In this document: piece after piece, positions 1 through 12,207 of the stretch | Layout: the number at the start of each line of letters is the position of its first letter | Numbering within the stretch: the stretch's first letter is position 1 | Source of the DNA: Bombardia bombarda | Lineage: Eukaryota > Ascomycota > Sordariomycetes > Sordariales > Lasiosphaeriaceae | DNA length: 64,000 nt | Direction: 5' to 3' | NCBI GenBank assembly: GCA_030512295.1 | Contig: JAULSR010000001.1 | Coordinates: 6,347,001 to 6,411,000 of the forward strand | Made by a program: the position numbers and the translations under genes | Notes under the pieces: model-generated | Database searches by the model: none | What the model was told of the DNA's origin: nothing | Seen by the model: only the letters and a program-made list of their open reading frames with translations

Positions 1-3000
1 ATCGCTCGCGCTCTTCTTTTACTTTTTGGATCTGCAATCTGGCATATACGAGTTTCGCAACTAGGATGGGGAGTAGGATAATAAATGGGAGGGGATGGAA
101 TTGTTCCTAGAAATGTCGGTCAGCGTTAATCAATCATGCGAGTTTTGCAGCTTGGTCTTGTTTCTTTGGCTATTGTTTTTGCATTTACAGGGAATCGGTC
201 TTTACAAACATGCTCTAGAATATTTAATGCTTTTATAATAATGAATGATCTATCATTGTGCTTTGCCAACTCCTATGTGATGACGTCTTGGTAATAGGTT
301 GCGACATCCACCTTCTGTGCTACCTTATATATGAAGATGACGGTAAGCCTGAACTTGAATTATTAGCCTGTGGGTTTGGATGAGGTTACTCACCAGAACC
401 CTGTTGTGTCCTAGTTTCGCCTTGTCCAGTATTTACAAAATGCCTCCAAAGACAATTTTCTCCATTCCATAGATGTTCATTTCAATTCATCAGAGTTGAC
501 CAAGATTCCTAAGAGTTTTCAGAGGACCAAACAAATTAAACAACCCATTTATAGCTGTACTATTGTGTTTTGTAAAAACACTGAGAGTTGTTCTTCAAAT
601 TCCTGAATACCGGGAAGCTTCAAAGAAGCCTATTGTTGATCTTCAAAAATAGAGTGATGAACTAAGATACAGCATCTACCGGACTGACATCCAAAGGATT
701 TTGCATTATTCATTACCTTGGTATATAATGAAGATAAAACTCTCGCCTACATCTTCTGAGAGAAGGTTCACAATAACACTCGTTATAACACTTGATATGT
801 TCATCTCATGACGACAACAGAGTGCTGTTGTTCTAAGAATACCCAAAGAACATTTAGCCGACGATTGACACCCCGGATCGACACTGAGATTTTCCTAATT
901 TACTTGACTAGTTGTGCATACAACGGGGCAACTGATCCGTCCCAGCTCCCTGGAACGTGGTCTGCCGTCAAGACCGGTCCAGAAGGGATCGGCATAACGA
1001 GAAAAAGGAAAGAACAGTGTGTGGCTGTGCCGGATCAAGCACCAGCCGAGCTCGACAGATCTGACTATGGAGGCCGTTTGGGCTTGCTTGTTTACTTTTC
1101 TTCACCGACTTTTCTTTTTCTTTGTTCGGAATCCGTCAAATCGCATCATTCACTACTTGTTATCTAGCGGCTAGCAGTACCGAGATTTAACTAAACTAGA
1201 CTCACTATGTGTGTGTCTCAGGCTCTCAGCGGCTCGCTTGTCAATATTTCGGAACTGGACTGAAGCGATCACACCAGCGCCAGTGCCAGTGCCAGTCAGT
1301 GCAAGTGCAAGAGCAAGTGCCAGCGCCAGTGCCAGTGAGCGCCAGTGCAGCCGAAGACCGAACAAGTGATCTGTCACTGGCACAGTATTCGAGGCGGCAG
1401 GCAGTCACGGATATGATGAGCACACTAATAATGTGGAAATGCACGCATATTTCAGTTACCCATTCTCCCTTGCCTTGGCAAAAGCTCCTTTGTCATGGCG
1501 TTAAACCGTGCAGCTCGTGTTATTACACGTCAGCTAGTTTTATGCATGCTGTGGTGTAACTTGCTAGTTTGTGTTTGTGGGCGCATTGGGTCGGTGAGTG
1601 GTGATGAGGGCTGCATGGGGCATCGTGAATATCTATGTTTGTGTGCGTGTGTTGTGCGTCGTCGTGTAACGGAACCATCATAACGGAACTGAGTGGGTAC
1701 GTAACCGGTGTGTTGAACGAAAATAGAGCATCGTCGTGGTCCAGGTTGACCAAAATGAGTGGGAACCTGAGGAAAAAAAAAGCTAAGACATGTCGGGATG
1801 TGACATGCTGGGGTGATGGTGCGCCAAGGGGATCCAGGGTCTTGGCCGAAGTACTGTACTTGACAAGGGGTCCTGTGAGGCAGGAGGTATCGGTACTTCG
1901 CCCACACCTCTCCGCTGCTTTGGGCTGGTAGCGGCGTAGCGCCACAAGGGGTTAGCCCCTGCTAGAGCCGCATCCACACTTGACTTCCATCGTCCCTTCT
2001 CGTTTGCTCCCTCCTCCCTGCCTGCCTGCCGAATCTAATTCACACGCAAGGGTAATTTCCTGCTAGATGCGCTATTGAGGAGCTTGCGCTATCTTTTCCC
2101 CTAAGTCTCGACTTGAGGCAAACGTGCACCAGCACAACCTGGAGACAGCTTTGACGAGAGAAATGAAATGGCTACGAATGGCCCCTTCTCGGTAAACAGC
2201 CCCAGTTCCACTCCCGACTCCGCAACAGTAAACAACTCCGAGATGGAGATGGGTCCTCTAGCATTCAGCTGGTCCTCAGGTTCGGGACCAGACCACACTG
2301 GGCCTTTGGGCGTTTTCTTTTGGACTGGCATGCCATGGCATTGGCATTTTCGTCACCTTGCCCGAGTTGGGCAAAGCCACGCCGGAAATCTCACAAGTGG
2401 CGCCCCCCGAAGCGACCGGGTAGAAGCTATTGAGGCCATCACTGCCAACTCAGCACACCCTTTCTGTTCAGCTCGAAGTAGGAAGATAGCATCAGCCTGC
2501 GGTATCTGCTCCCTTCCTCGGATCTAGAGTCCTAGACCATGGGTGTTGTCCCCTTGCTAGCTGCGTCCCATGGCTCTGGGTCGGCGGCGGACGCGAGGTG
2601 CGCCTCGGAACTCGTGGTCGTCTGGTCGAGCCATGGTGTTGCGGCCATCTGCTCATGGTGGGCTTACATGTTGGGTATTTGATTAGCGGCAAATGCTCCT
2701 GTGATCTTGATCTGCCCCGGCACATTGCCCAAGCCAAATATATATCCCTGGGCGAGGATCAGCCTTGGCAGCCTTACGGGCCCTTCCAGTCCTTTTACTG
2801 TCTTGGACTCTTGGGTTCTTTTGCCTTTTCTCCGGCCAGCGCGTGCTTCTCAGCTTTTGCCACATTCCCCAGCTGGCAGTAGTTCATTCTTACTGTGATA
2901 GCCAGTCACTCCTTTGAACACTTGGTATTGTTTTATTATCAACACCCTCACATTCTTTTTTCCCGAGTTCTTCATGTCTTCTCCAAGTCAATCTTGGTGA

Positions 3001-3015
3001 TTCAATTTTTACAAG
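1..3015. other. intergenic; no supported gene
   Basis: I see no convincing coding region here. Open frames are at most about 140 codons, overlap on both strands and match no family I know. The first 800 bases are AT-rich and could be the 3' end or promoter of a gene off the left edge. A GCCAGT-type tandem repeat lies at 1274-1350. A TATATAT stretch near 2738-2745 is about 270 bases upstream of the next start codon and could belong to that promoter, but this is weak. Confidence 0.6.
1274..1350. repeat. imperfect GCCAGT hexamer tandem repeat
   Basis: About a dozen imperfect copies of GCCAGT/GCAAGT/GCCAGC lie head to tail. Because the repeat lacks stops in several frames it creates short false open frames of alternating Ala-Leu on the minus strand. 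No function is visible. Confidence 0.8.
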
Positions 3016-6000
3016 ATGAGATCTTTCGGTCTCGTACGCTCTTTATTGGGCCTTGCGCTTTGCAAGGCCTCGTGGGCATGGCACCCCACGGATTCTACTA
3101 TGGACGCCGGTAAGTTGGTCCATTTTCGGCCTCATTGCCTGATCTCGTGAGACTGACGGACCATATTGTAGACTCGGCGGCCACTGGTTACCTTCCTAAC
3201 CACAACATGGACCCGGCCGTCATCAACGGCGGAGGGTTCGGCCAACTATGGTCTTTCACCACACCCAAGTCCTCTGCGGGCTTGACGGAGCAGTTCTATG
3301 CCAAGCCCCTGGTCTACACCCCGAGCTCCACCGGCAAGCAGGTCGTCATCGCCTTTTCCGAACTGAATCGTATATATGTTCTCGACGCTGTCACTGGCGC
3401 TCTTGTCACCAGCCGCGATATGAGCAACGACCCCACCCCTGAGCCGCCTTTCCAAGTCTCCGACTTGGGCAACTGCAACGACATCAGTGGCACCATTGGT
3501 ATTACCGGAACGCCCGTTATCGACAACGTCACCGATACCGTCTACTTTTGGTCCAAGAGCTATAGACAGCAAGGCCAGAAGGGCTACCAGAATGGCGCAT
3601 ACCGCTTCCATGCTATCGATGTCGTGACCCTTCAGGATCGGCCGGGCTTCCCTACTTTGATCGAGGGCACGCCGGCCGATAATGACAACACTCGCTACTT
3701 TACTGGAGGCAACGTTCTTCAGAGGACATCTCTCAATCTTATCAATGGTGTCGTATATGCCGGCTTTGGCGGCCATTGCGATGCTTTCAACTACACCGGA
3801 TGGGTTGTCGGCATGAGAGCTTCAAGCGGTACTTTTGTCACCGCCTACGCGACCAATGGTGGCAGCCGGGCTCCCAAGCAAGACGGCACTTGGAATGGTG
3901 GCGGTGGCGGCTGTGGTATCTGGCAGAGTGGCTCTATTCTGGCCTCGGACAATGCTGGCCGTCTCTTCTACGCAACCGGCAACGGGTATGGCGTATCCGT
4001 CAACCAGCAATCGCCCGCCAGTGGCAAGATTCATCTCGACACTCTCTCGGAAACAATAGTCAACATGGCAATCGATCCAGCGACTGGCGTTGTCACACAA
4101 CAAGATTACTTCGAACCATATAATTACGCTGCCATTGATTCTGCCGATCGAGATCTTGGAGGTGGTGGCGTATCAATCTTGCCTTTTGGAGGTTCTGGTG
4201 TCAGCCGGCTCGCCGTCACGGCAGGTAAGAACGGACAATGCTACATCGCGAATGCAGACAACCTGGGAGGCTATAAGATGGGAGCGGGAGGAGGAGATGC
4301 TATCATCCAGACAATCACACCCCCTACAGGCACGGCCATGTTTGGAAACGTGGGCGCCTATCCGCTCGAGGGAGGATATCTCTACATCACGCCAGTTGGA
4401 GCCCCGACTTACGCTTATGCCCTCGGCTCCGATGGAAGTGGAAAGCCTGCATTCAGTCTGTCGGGTTCCACTGCAGACAAATCTGCAGGCCGAGTAGGAA
4501 CAGGATCCGCCACCATCACAACCTTGAACGGCCAACCAGGCACCGGCATTCTCTGGGTCAGTGATCCCGATAACGGTATTCGCGCCTACAACGCGGTTCC
4601 CAACGGTGGTGTGCTCACCAAAATCCCGCTGCCCGCCACCCCTGTGCTTCCTAAGTTCCAGCGCCCTGCCTTCGGCAACGGCCGGTACTATACCACCACA
4701 TACACAGGTCAGATTCTGGGTTTCGGTTCTCCTGTTCAGCTGCCTCTCGAATGCGGCGGACCCTTCAACTTTGGTGAGGTGCCAATTGGATCCTCCGAGT
4801 CGATTGATATCACCTGCACAGCCAAGATTTTGGTCAACAAGATCAACAACGTCACCATTGGCAACCCTCTATACACTGCCTCGCTCACCAACGTGCCAAC
4901 CGGCGTTATCAGGGCTGGCCAGTCTTTCACCTTTACTGTCTCGCTTAACCTGACTTCCTATGTACTGAAGTCTGGAAGCACAAGCTCCCCCACCATCCAG
5001 CCAGGTGTTCAATCTGGTTCAATCACCCTTTCGACTGTAAATGGTGTCGCAGGTTATTCAGCAGCGCAGCCCCTTTCCGTAACAGGAACTACGGTGACTA
5101 CAGCACCATTTGCTGCCATCAACCCTGTAGCTGTTGACTTTCAGCCGCTAGTGCTGGGCGCTGCAGGTGCCTCAGGAGGCTCCCAGAACACCATGGTGCT
5201 GCAGAATCTTGGCAAGAGCCCCATGACGATATTGGGATATGCTTACACGATTGGCTCGCCCACGGCTGCTGATGCGACTTTTACAAACATCACGCAGGAT
5301 GTCAATGGAACATACGCGCTGGACTCGAATAGGTTCTTCACCACGCACGACCTTCCCACCATTGCATCTACCATCGCTGCTGGATCGTCCGTAATTATCC
5401 ACATGGACTTTCTCTGCAGCACTCTGGGCAACTATTACACCAGCTTTGCCGTCTGGACTGATGGCGGCATGGCCTACTCGGTCCTGACTGGATCCGCCAA
5501 CTCACAGCCTCTTGCCATATTGGAGCATTCTACCAATGAAGGAGGCTGGGTGACAATCCCCCCCTGCGCGGACCCGTCTAAGGAGTGCGCTTTCCAGCTT
5601 GATCTGGGAACTTCAACTGGTCTCACGCAATCTCAGATGATTATTCGCTTTACCAATACTGGTGGATCCCTACTGATGATTGACAAGTCCAAGCCCCCAA
5701 TTGGTGCGGTTCTGGGCGCTGGAAATCCCAACACGGATCTCTACGAGGGAATGACAATTGCTCCCGGCAAATCGGGCGTAGCCACCATGTTTTTCAACCC
5801 CGGCTCCGCTGCCCTGAACTCGGATGCTATCGTGTACTCTGGCGCCTGGACCCTGAATGTCAATGATCTAAACTTTGGTGTTCATATTCTGAACTTCACC
5901 GGAACCCTGAAGGGTGCCCAGACTGGCCCGACTCTCCCAGATGGCTCAGCTCGCTTCAAGTATCTCGGCTGCTATAAGGACAGCACCAATGCGCGTATTG

Positions 6001-8978
6001 AGTCGACCCAAACGAACCTGGCCAAAAACACCAACGGGCTTTGCCAACAGTACGCCGTCACCAACAAGGCCGCCTTCGCAGCCACCGAGTACACGACTGA
6101 GTGCTGGGTTGGACGCAATATCCCGCCTGACAGCTTGAAGGTGGACGACTACCTTTGCAATAACTACATCTGCCCGGGAGACAGCACCCAGTTTTGTGGC
6201 GGAGTCGGCAGTTATGCCACCATGTGGTACGACACGACGGGATACTTCCCAGCCAACAAGTCCCTCTCGGCCGCCTTCTCGCCGCCATCGTACAAGAAGA
6301 CAGTGGGCAACTACATCTATTCTGGATGCCGCACCGACAGCACCGCATCCAGAACGTTGGCCGGGCGCAATGTTGGCGCGTCAAATGTGAACACCATCGA
6401 GAGCTGTATGGCCGCCTGCGTTGGCTTCACCTACTTCGGCACCGAGTACGGCACCGAATGTTTCTGCGGCAACGCTCTTGGCTCCTCGAGTGCCGTTGCG
6501 CTCGAGTCGAGCTGCTCCTACACATGCGCTGGTGATCCTTCCGAGCTTTGCGGAGGCTCCAGCCGAATCTCAGTGTATGCGCTGAACGGCACCACAATCG
6601 TCTCGTCGTCATCAGCGAGTGCCTCCAGCACTGCTACCACGGCTAGCACCGCCATCGGCACCTCCACCAGCACGACGACAACGTCATCCGCGGCAGCGAC
6701 CAACACGCCATCTAACGTGCCCACTGCTGGCGGCTTCGCGTTCCTTGAGTGCCACTCCGACCTGGTCGCCGCACGCACGCTCACCGGCAAGAACACCCAA
6801 TCCGGCACGCTCACCGTTGAGGTGTGCGCGGCCTACTGCGATGGCTACACTTACTTTGGACTCGAGTACTCGCAGGAGTGCTTCTGCGGCAACACTCTCC
6901 TCGCCTCGTCAACGGCTGCCACTGATGGTCGCTGCAACATGGTCTGCAGCGGGAACCCGCTGCAGCTCTGCGGTGGCCCCGATGGTTTGTCTTTGTACAA
7001 GAAGGTTAGTAGTAGTAGTAGCAGTAGTAGCTCTTCCTCGGCAGCTGCTGGCTCTTCCTCCTCCACTGGTTCTGTATCATCTACCGCCACCACAGCCGCC
7101 ACCAGCACCATCTCCACCTCAACAATATCAACATCATCGGCAGCAACACCGTCCGTCACCGTCACCTGCCCGTCCGAGGACGGACAGATTTACACGGCAG
7201 TCAACGGCAAGACATTCCAGCTCGAATGCTACATCGACCACGCCCAAGGCGACCTGGCGCTCACGTACGTGAGCAGCTATGCCCTGTGCGCCGAGGCGTG
7301 CTCAACCACGGCGACGTGCCAGGCCTTTGCGTGGGTACCGGGCGTTGAGAGCCCCTGCTACATGAAGTCGTCGATTGGCGCGCCGAATGCGAACAGTGGA
7401 GTTTGGGGAGCCAAGCTTGTCGCCTTGCCTGCGTCGAGCTCGACTTCTTCGACTTCGTCTACGGCTTCGTCGTCTGCGAGCAGCAGCAGTGTTGTCACAT
7501 CGACTGTGAGCTCGACCAGCAGCACCGTCTCGTCCAGCTCTTCGGCGTCCTCGACTTCGTCTTCAAGCAGCTCTGCTGTGTCAAGCACCACCTCATCCTC
7601 TGCCACGTCAACCACCTCAGTGGCTTCGACTAGCAGCACTGTCTCGTCCAGCAGCTCGACCTCGTTGGCCACTACCACCACCGCTTCCTCGAGCAGTACC
7701 GCGTCATTGAGCTCATCGGCTTCGTCTTCGACCTCTTCTGTTGCATCAACCAGCTCGACAACATCCACTAGCAGCAGCAGTGTCTCGTCTAGTACCTCAA
7801 CCTCGTCGATTGTCAGCTCTTCGAGCAGCAGCTCCGTCGTGCCTACAACCACTAGCGTGTCGTCCTCTTCAAGCACTTCTGTTTCGTCGAGCACTACATC
7901 GTCATCTGTCTCTTCGACATCGACGACCGCTCCGGCATCAACCAGCTCGTCAAGCAGCTCCAGCCCTTCGGTTTCTTCTACTACTTCGTCCACTTTGTCT
8001 GTTGTCTCAACAACAAGCTCTTCAAGCACAAGCTCTTCAAGCACAAGCTCTTCAAGCTCTTCAAGCACAAGCTCTTCAAGCACAAGCTCTTCAAGCACAA
8101 GCTCCAGCTCCAGCTCCAGCAGCAGCACCGTGGCATCTACAAGCTCGACAACCTCTAGCACTTCTTCTGCTGCTCCTTCAACCAGCTCTTCAAGCTCCAG
8201 CTCCAGCTCAAGTGTCAGCACAAGCACTGTGTCATCTACAAGCTCGACAACCTCCAGTACTTCGTCTGTTGCCGCAACAACAAGCACCAGCACAGTTGGG
8301 ACGACATCTACCACCTCCATCAACACCTCGGCCGCCCCATCTCCCACAACCTACGAGCCCTGGTCCCTTCTCGGCTGCGCCAACGACACTACGGCGCTCC
8401 GTGCCCTTAATGGCTCAACCACGACCAGCACCAGCCTCACCATCGAATCCTGCCAGTCTTTCTGCACATCCAAGAACTACCCGCTTGCCGGAGTTGAGTA
8501 CGGCACGCAGTGCTACTGCGGCCTCGACCTCTCGCCCGGCGGGTTCACGTACGGACAGACGGGCTGCTCCATGGCGTGCGGCGGCAACAGCGCACAGACG
8601 TGCGGCGGCAAGAGCAGGCTGAACGTGTACCGCAACAACACATACGTCATGCCACGCGTGGTGCAGGAGTTGGCTGTGACCGAGACCAAGATCAAGACAC
8701 TGCAGGGGTGCTTTGTGGATAGTGCGGGCGCGAGGCTGCTGAACAAGCTTGTGTGGACGCCGGGCACGGGCGTGTCGGTCGAGACGTGCGTGGCCAAGTG
8801 CCAGAGCAAGGGATTCGAGGTCAGCGGAGTGGAGTATGGCGGGGAGTGTTACTGTGGAAGTGTGGTTCCCGGAGCGTCGAGCTTGGCGGCGAATGAGTAT
8901 GACTGCCGGGCGACATTTTGCAATGGGGATTTGACAGAGTTCTGTGGAGGTGGCAAGAGGATGTTGGTTTATGCCTAG
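3016..8978 (+). CDS. secreted multi-WSC-domain protein with propeller-like head
   Basis: Two exons, 3016-3109 and 3172-8978, joined by a 62-nt intron (GTAAGT donor, CTGAC branch at 3153, TAG acceptor). They give 1966 residues. Exon 1 supplies a signal peptide (MRSFGLVRSLLGLALCKASW), which is why this start is chosen over a later in-frame ATG inside the intron. Residues about 32-550 look like a PQQ/quinoprotein-type beta-propeller with Gly-rich GNGYG-like turns. Residues 550-950 resemble Ig-like (ASH/choice-of-anchor) modules. WSC domains, each with the Cys pattern ending in C.GD/GN....CGG, lie at about 959-1054, 1077-1171, 1219-1309, 1760-1854 and 1871-1966. A PAN/apple-like Cys domain is at 1362-1449 and a Ser/Thr-rich stalk, probably O-mannosylated, at 1451-1754. 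There is no C-terminal membrane segment or GPI signal, so I infer a secreted or wall-associated carbohydrate-binding protein. Substrate and any catalytic activity are unknown. Confidence 0.9.
7435..8335 (+). repeat. Ser/Thr-coding low-complexity tandem repeats inside the WSC gene
   Basis: About 300 codons are almost only Ser, Thr, Ala and Val, built from TCG/AGC/TCA runs. The clearest unit is AGCTCTTCAAGCACA, repeated several times at about 8016-8110. The composition fits an extended O-glycosylated stalk. Such stretches commonly vary in length between strains. Confidence 0.85.
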
Positions 8979-9364
8979 ACCTAAAGTAATTGGTTAGTGG
9001 TTGGTATAGTAACAATCAGGAGTAGAAAGAGGATATGATAAATAGAGTTGCGGTGTGCGAACGACTTACAACAACAACAACAACAACAGCCATGGGAATG
9101 AGTGAAGGGTTTCTTTGGTTCCCTTTTTTTATTTGGATGTGTTTTAGACTACTATGCTTTGCTGCTGGTTCAATAGCGTCTTCTTCCTGTATTTCCTTAT
9201 GTTAACGATGTTTCACATCTTATCCTATCCGTATCATATAATAATAATAACAATTATATATACATATACTACATAGTTATTAGTTGCTCGCGAGAGGCTC
9301 TTGTGAGATTTATGTACCTCGTCCATCCCATTCCCTCCCACATATATACACCACCAGTCTATTT
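8979..9364. other. intergenic between convergent genes
   Basis: This is the shared 3' region of the WSC gene (+) and the mitochondrial carrier gene (-). It is AT-rich, with an (ACA)n run at 9068-9089 and ATAATAATAA/TATATATA stretches near 9240-9270 that could serve as polyadenylation signals. No gene is seen. Confidence 0.6.
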
Positions 9365-10546
9365 CTAAAAACCCCACGCCGCGACCGTCTCAGACCGATA
9401 CAGATAATACTTTACATTCTCATAGACCAAAAAGGTAACCCACGTCGCCGGCAGCACCCTCACCACGCCTGGTACCATGCCCCTATAGAACCCCCTAAAC
9501 CCTTCCTCCCTCCACAGCTTCCGCACAACGCCCCGTATCCCCTTGCCAAACTGCGCCTCGGCATCGTAATGCTGCAGCCGGCTGCGCAGCACCTGCAGCG
9601 GGTACGTGACCGTCCCAGCAATGAGCTTGGACACGGTCGACAAGACAACCGTAGCCTCATTCGTCATAACGTGCTGCCCTCCACCACCATCATCCCCTAC
9701 TGAGGCAGCAGCAGAATGTGACTGTGACCGCTCCCTCCACCCAAGATACCACCTCCTGGCAGGATCATAGACGGCAAACTGCACGGCGCCATGGCTGACG
9801 GCCAGCATGCCGACGCCCATGCCGCGGTAGAAGCCCCGTGGTCCTTCGGCGCGGAGGAGGCGGGCGGCGCCGGCCCACATGCTGGGGTAGGCGCCGGCGG
9901 CGGAGGCGTCGGACGAGAGCATGCGCGTCTTGAGGACCCAGATGGGGTTGGTGATGAGCTGGGTTGCGGCGCCGGCGGCGAGGGAGGCGAGGAAGAACTC
10001 TGGGGGGGTTAACTCTCTGTCATTGTCTTCTTTCCTTGGCCCCTTTGAGGAGGATGATGAGGAGTTCCCCTTGAACAGCAGGATGGCCCGCTCGGCGCGC
10101 GACTTGAAGAAGAAGAACGAGGCCCAGCTGGTGGCGTTGCCCAGGAGATTGGGGGTCAGGCCGCGGTAGAGGGCGGCGAGGGGCCGGTCGGTGCGCGCAA
10201 GGGACCTGATGACGGCCATGGATGTTAGGGCTGGTCGTCGTGGTGGTAATTGTGGCGTGGCGGTCGACGACGATGATGATGATGATGATGATGACGGGAT
10301 GGAGGTGACGCTGATGCTGCGGTGGATCTGCATGCGCGTCTTGACGATGTCGAGCGGGTGCACAATCAAGGTGGCGGCCGAGCCGGCCGAGAGCCCGGCC
10401 ACAGTCTCGACCAGAGACGACCTGGAAGACGACGCAGAGCGGCCGCCGGGGCCTGGGCCGGGGCCGGGGCGGCGGCGGGCTGCTACCTCGGCGGCATCGG
10501 CATCAGCATCGGCGTTTTGTTGTGGTGGTTGTGTGAGTTTCGTCAT
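9365..10546 (-). CDS. flx1: mitochondrial carrier, FAD/folate-type (Flx1/SLC25A32-like)
   Basis: A single exon of 393 residues with the three-fold mitochondrial carrier repeat. The Px[DE]xx[KR] signatures read PLDIVK at 64-69, PIWVLK at 201-206 and PLQVLR at 316-321, each followed by an amphipathic loop. The NPIWVLKTRM second repeat, SHGAVQFAVYD helix and TYPLQVLRSRLQ third repeat are typical of the Flx1/SLC25A32 branch, which moves FAD or folate across the inner mitochondrial membrane. The first 45 residues are a low-complexity extension rich in Asp-Ala and Gly-Pro. Residues 84-94 are a poly-Ser loop coded by a (GAT)n run on the plus strand. Other pyridine-nucleotide or flavin carriers of the same clade cannot be excluded. 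The gene is convergent with the WSC gene. Confidence 0.85.
   Translation of the reverse strand: MTKLTQPPQQNADADADAAEVAARRRPGPGPGPGGRSASSSRSSLVETVAGLSAGSAATLIVHPLDIVKTRMQIHRSISVTSIPSSSSSSSSSSTATPQLPPRRPALTSMAVIRSLARTDRPLAALYRGLTPNLLGNATSWASFFFFKSRAERAILLFKGNSSSSSSKGPRKEDNDRELTPPEFFLASLAAGAATQLITNPIWVLKTRMLSSDASAAGAYPSMWAGAARLLRAEGPRGFYRGMGVGMLAVSHGAVQFAVYDPARRWYLGWRERSQSHSAAASVGDDGGGGQHVMTNEATVVLSTVSKLIAGTVTYPLQVLRSRLQHYDAEAQFGKGIRGVVRKLWREEGFRGFYRGMVPGVVRVLPATWVTFLVYENVKYYLYRSETVAAWGF
10267..10295. repeat. trinucleotide repeat (GAT on +, poly-Ser codons on -)
   Basis: A run of GAT/GAC triplets within the carrier gene encodes about ten consecutive Ser in the loop after the first transmembrane pair. 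It may vary in length between strains. Confidence 0.8.
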
Positions 10547-11043
10547 AGAAGACGGTTTGATTTTTTTTGCTCCTCTCCCCGTTGTGGCACCGCGCTACAT
10601 TCTGCGGTAGGTCTGTGAGGTGTCGCACGGTATTCGTATTAGTGGGAAGGAATGACGCAAGTATGGGTACTTTATCAGTAAAAGTGAACAGTGGAATAAA
10701 TTTTGGGTGCATGAATCGAAAAAAAACTGTCAAGGTTCTTCGGCCGAATGTGAACCGATGAAACCCGAGACCGCAACCGCAACCGCAACCGCAACCGCGT
10801 CTTTATTTTTCAGTGCTCATGGCGGCGCGGTATGAAATTACTGACTAGGTACCTAACTATCATAAAGCATAATAACTAGGTAGGTCTTATGACGGAGCGT
10901 GTAAAATACGGATACTTTTATGTTACCGTTATGATGCTGATATTATAACCAAATCATGCGCACAAACACACAGCTCCATTGCGGGTGCGTACAGAGAGTT
11001 TAGTTGGTCTAGTATTATTTAGTGTACAGTTATGTCAAGGTGG

Positions 11044-11083
<40 letters not shown>

Positions 11084-12207
11084 GGTATCGTGCTGGCTGC
11101 TTGCGTCTCTGCTGCGCCCGCAGACTCCCCGACTCCCCCTTTGTGTCTATTCATTCATGGGCCGCCGACATAGAACCCTCAGTCAATCAGAGCCTCGGAG
11201 GGCAGGCCCACCCCTTGCAATCGTACAGATACATTTGGTTTGTTTAAATTTATTTTTCTTCGTCCGGGTCTCCTCAATCATCTATGAGAGGGGCGAAAGG
11301 AGGCTATGATGGCTTGGTTAGAACAACTTCTTGAGGCTTTGGGCTGGTGGTGCAACATACTGGATGAGCTGAGGTCGGGGCTCGCTCCGTGTGTATCCTA
11401 TAATCATAGAATCATTAGTATCGCGCTCGTTTCGTTCGATACTGCAGCAGTATCTCGTGTCGGTGTTCGCATACCGAGATAGAGGACTAGAGGAAGGTAG
11501 CCACTGCGAGAGATGGTCAGCACAATGTGCATCTAGATTCTGGACAAGCTCTGGGATGCAACATACTAGTGAATAGCAACGCGCGAAATCTCAATGATGC
11601 GGCCAATGCGCTCCTACTCCCAAGTCAGCAGCCGCCTCTTTTACAGTTCTCTGGTGTCTGTCTACCTTTGACTCTTCGGAAAGGGCAAACATCTTGACTG
11701 GTGCTGTCGTGGGATGCGAAGACTGCACGTCGTGTTAGAAAGCTGCGATTGATAGATGCGTGCAAACGGTAATGGCGGCCTCACCTGTCAAGCGCTGTTG
11801 ATGTGGTGTGCGTAGAGATTCGTGATGGGGCAATGGACGCAAGATGCGGATTTGAATTGACTGACGGGAGCTGGTAGCGTTCAGGTTTGGCGTCTTTTTT
11901 TGGTCCTTTGGCCCTTTGGCCTTTTGGCCGCTAAACCCCTGCTACTTGACTCCTTAGTCAGCTGCTTGGAGCTGGCTTCTGACGTTGCACAGTGCCTGTA
12001 GCTGCGCGTGCGGGCGGTATGCGGCGGCATAACATCGATATCCAATGGCTTCTCGGCGCTCACAGCTCCTGGAATAGTGCATCAATTTATCAATGGTATC
12101 TCGCCGTACCTTGCATTCATCCAACAAGACGCGACTGTACGGAAAAGTCAAGTCGGCGCAAGACGAGGACAAGACCATCTGGACAAGCAATCCGCCGCGA
12201 ATTCAAC
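10547..12207. other. intergenic between divergent promoters
   Basis: This is the shared upstream region of the carrier (-) and SF3B4 (+) genes. It holds an (AACCGC)n run at 10771-10799, a (TTG)14 run at 11042-11083 and palindromic CTAGGTAGGT/GGTACCTA stretches at 10848-10885. Short open frames here (for example 11022-11309) come from the TTG repeat. No gene is supported. Confidence 0.6.
11042..11083. repeat. (TTG)n microsatellite
   Basis: Fourteen perfect GTT/TTG units in intergenic DNA. They produce false poly-Val, poly-Leu or poly-Cys frames in all three forward registers. Confidence 0.9.

Noticed and set aside
7358..8347. 329-codon minus-strand open frame rich in Glu, Leu and Val
   Set aside because: It is the reverse complement of the Ser/Thr repeat codons of the WSC gene. 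Its composition is fully explained by that repeat.
11022..11309. Poly-Val/Leu/Cys open frames
   Set aside because: They are translation of the (TTG)14 microsatellite in three registers.
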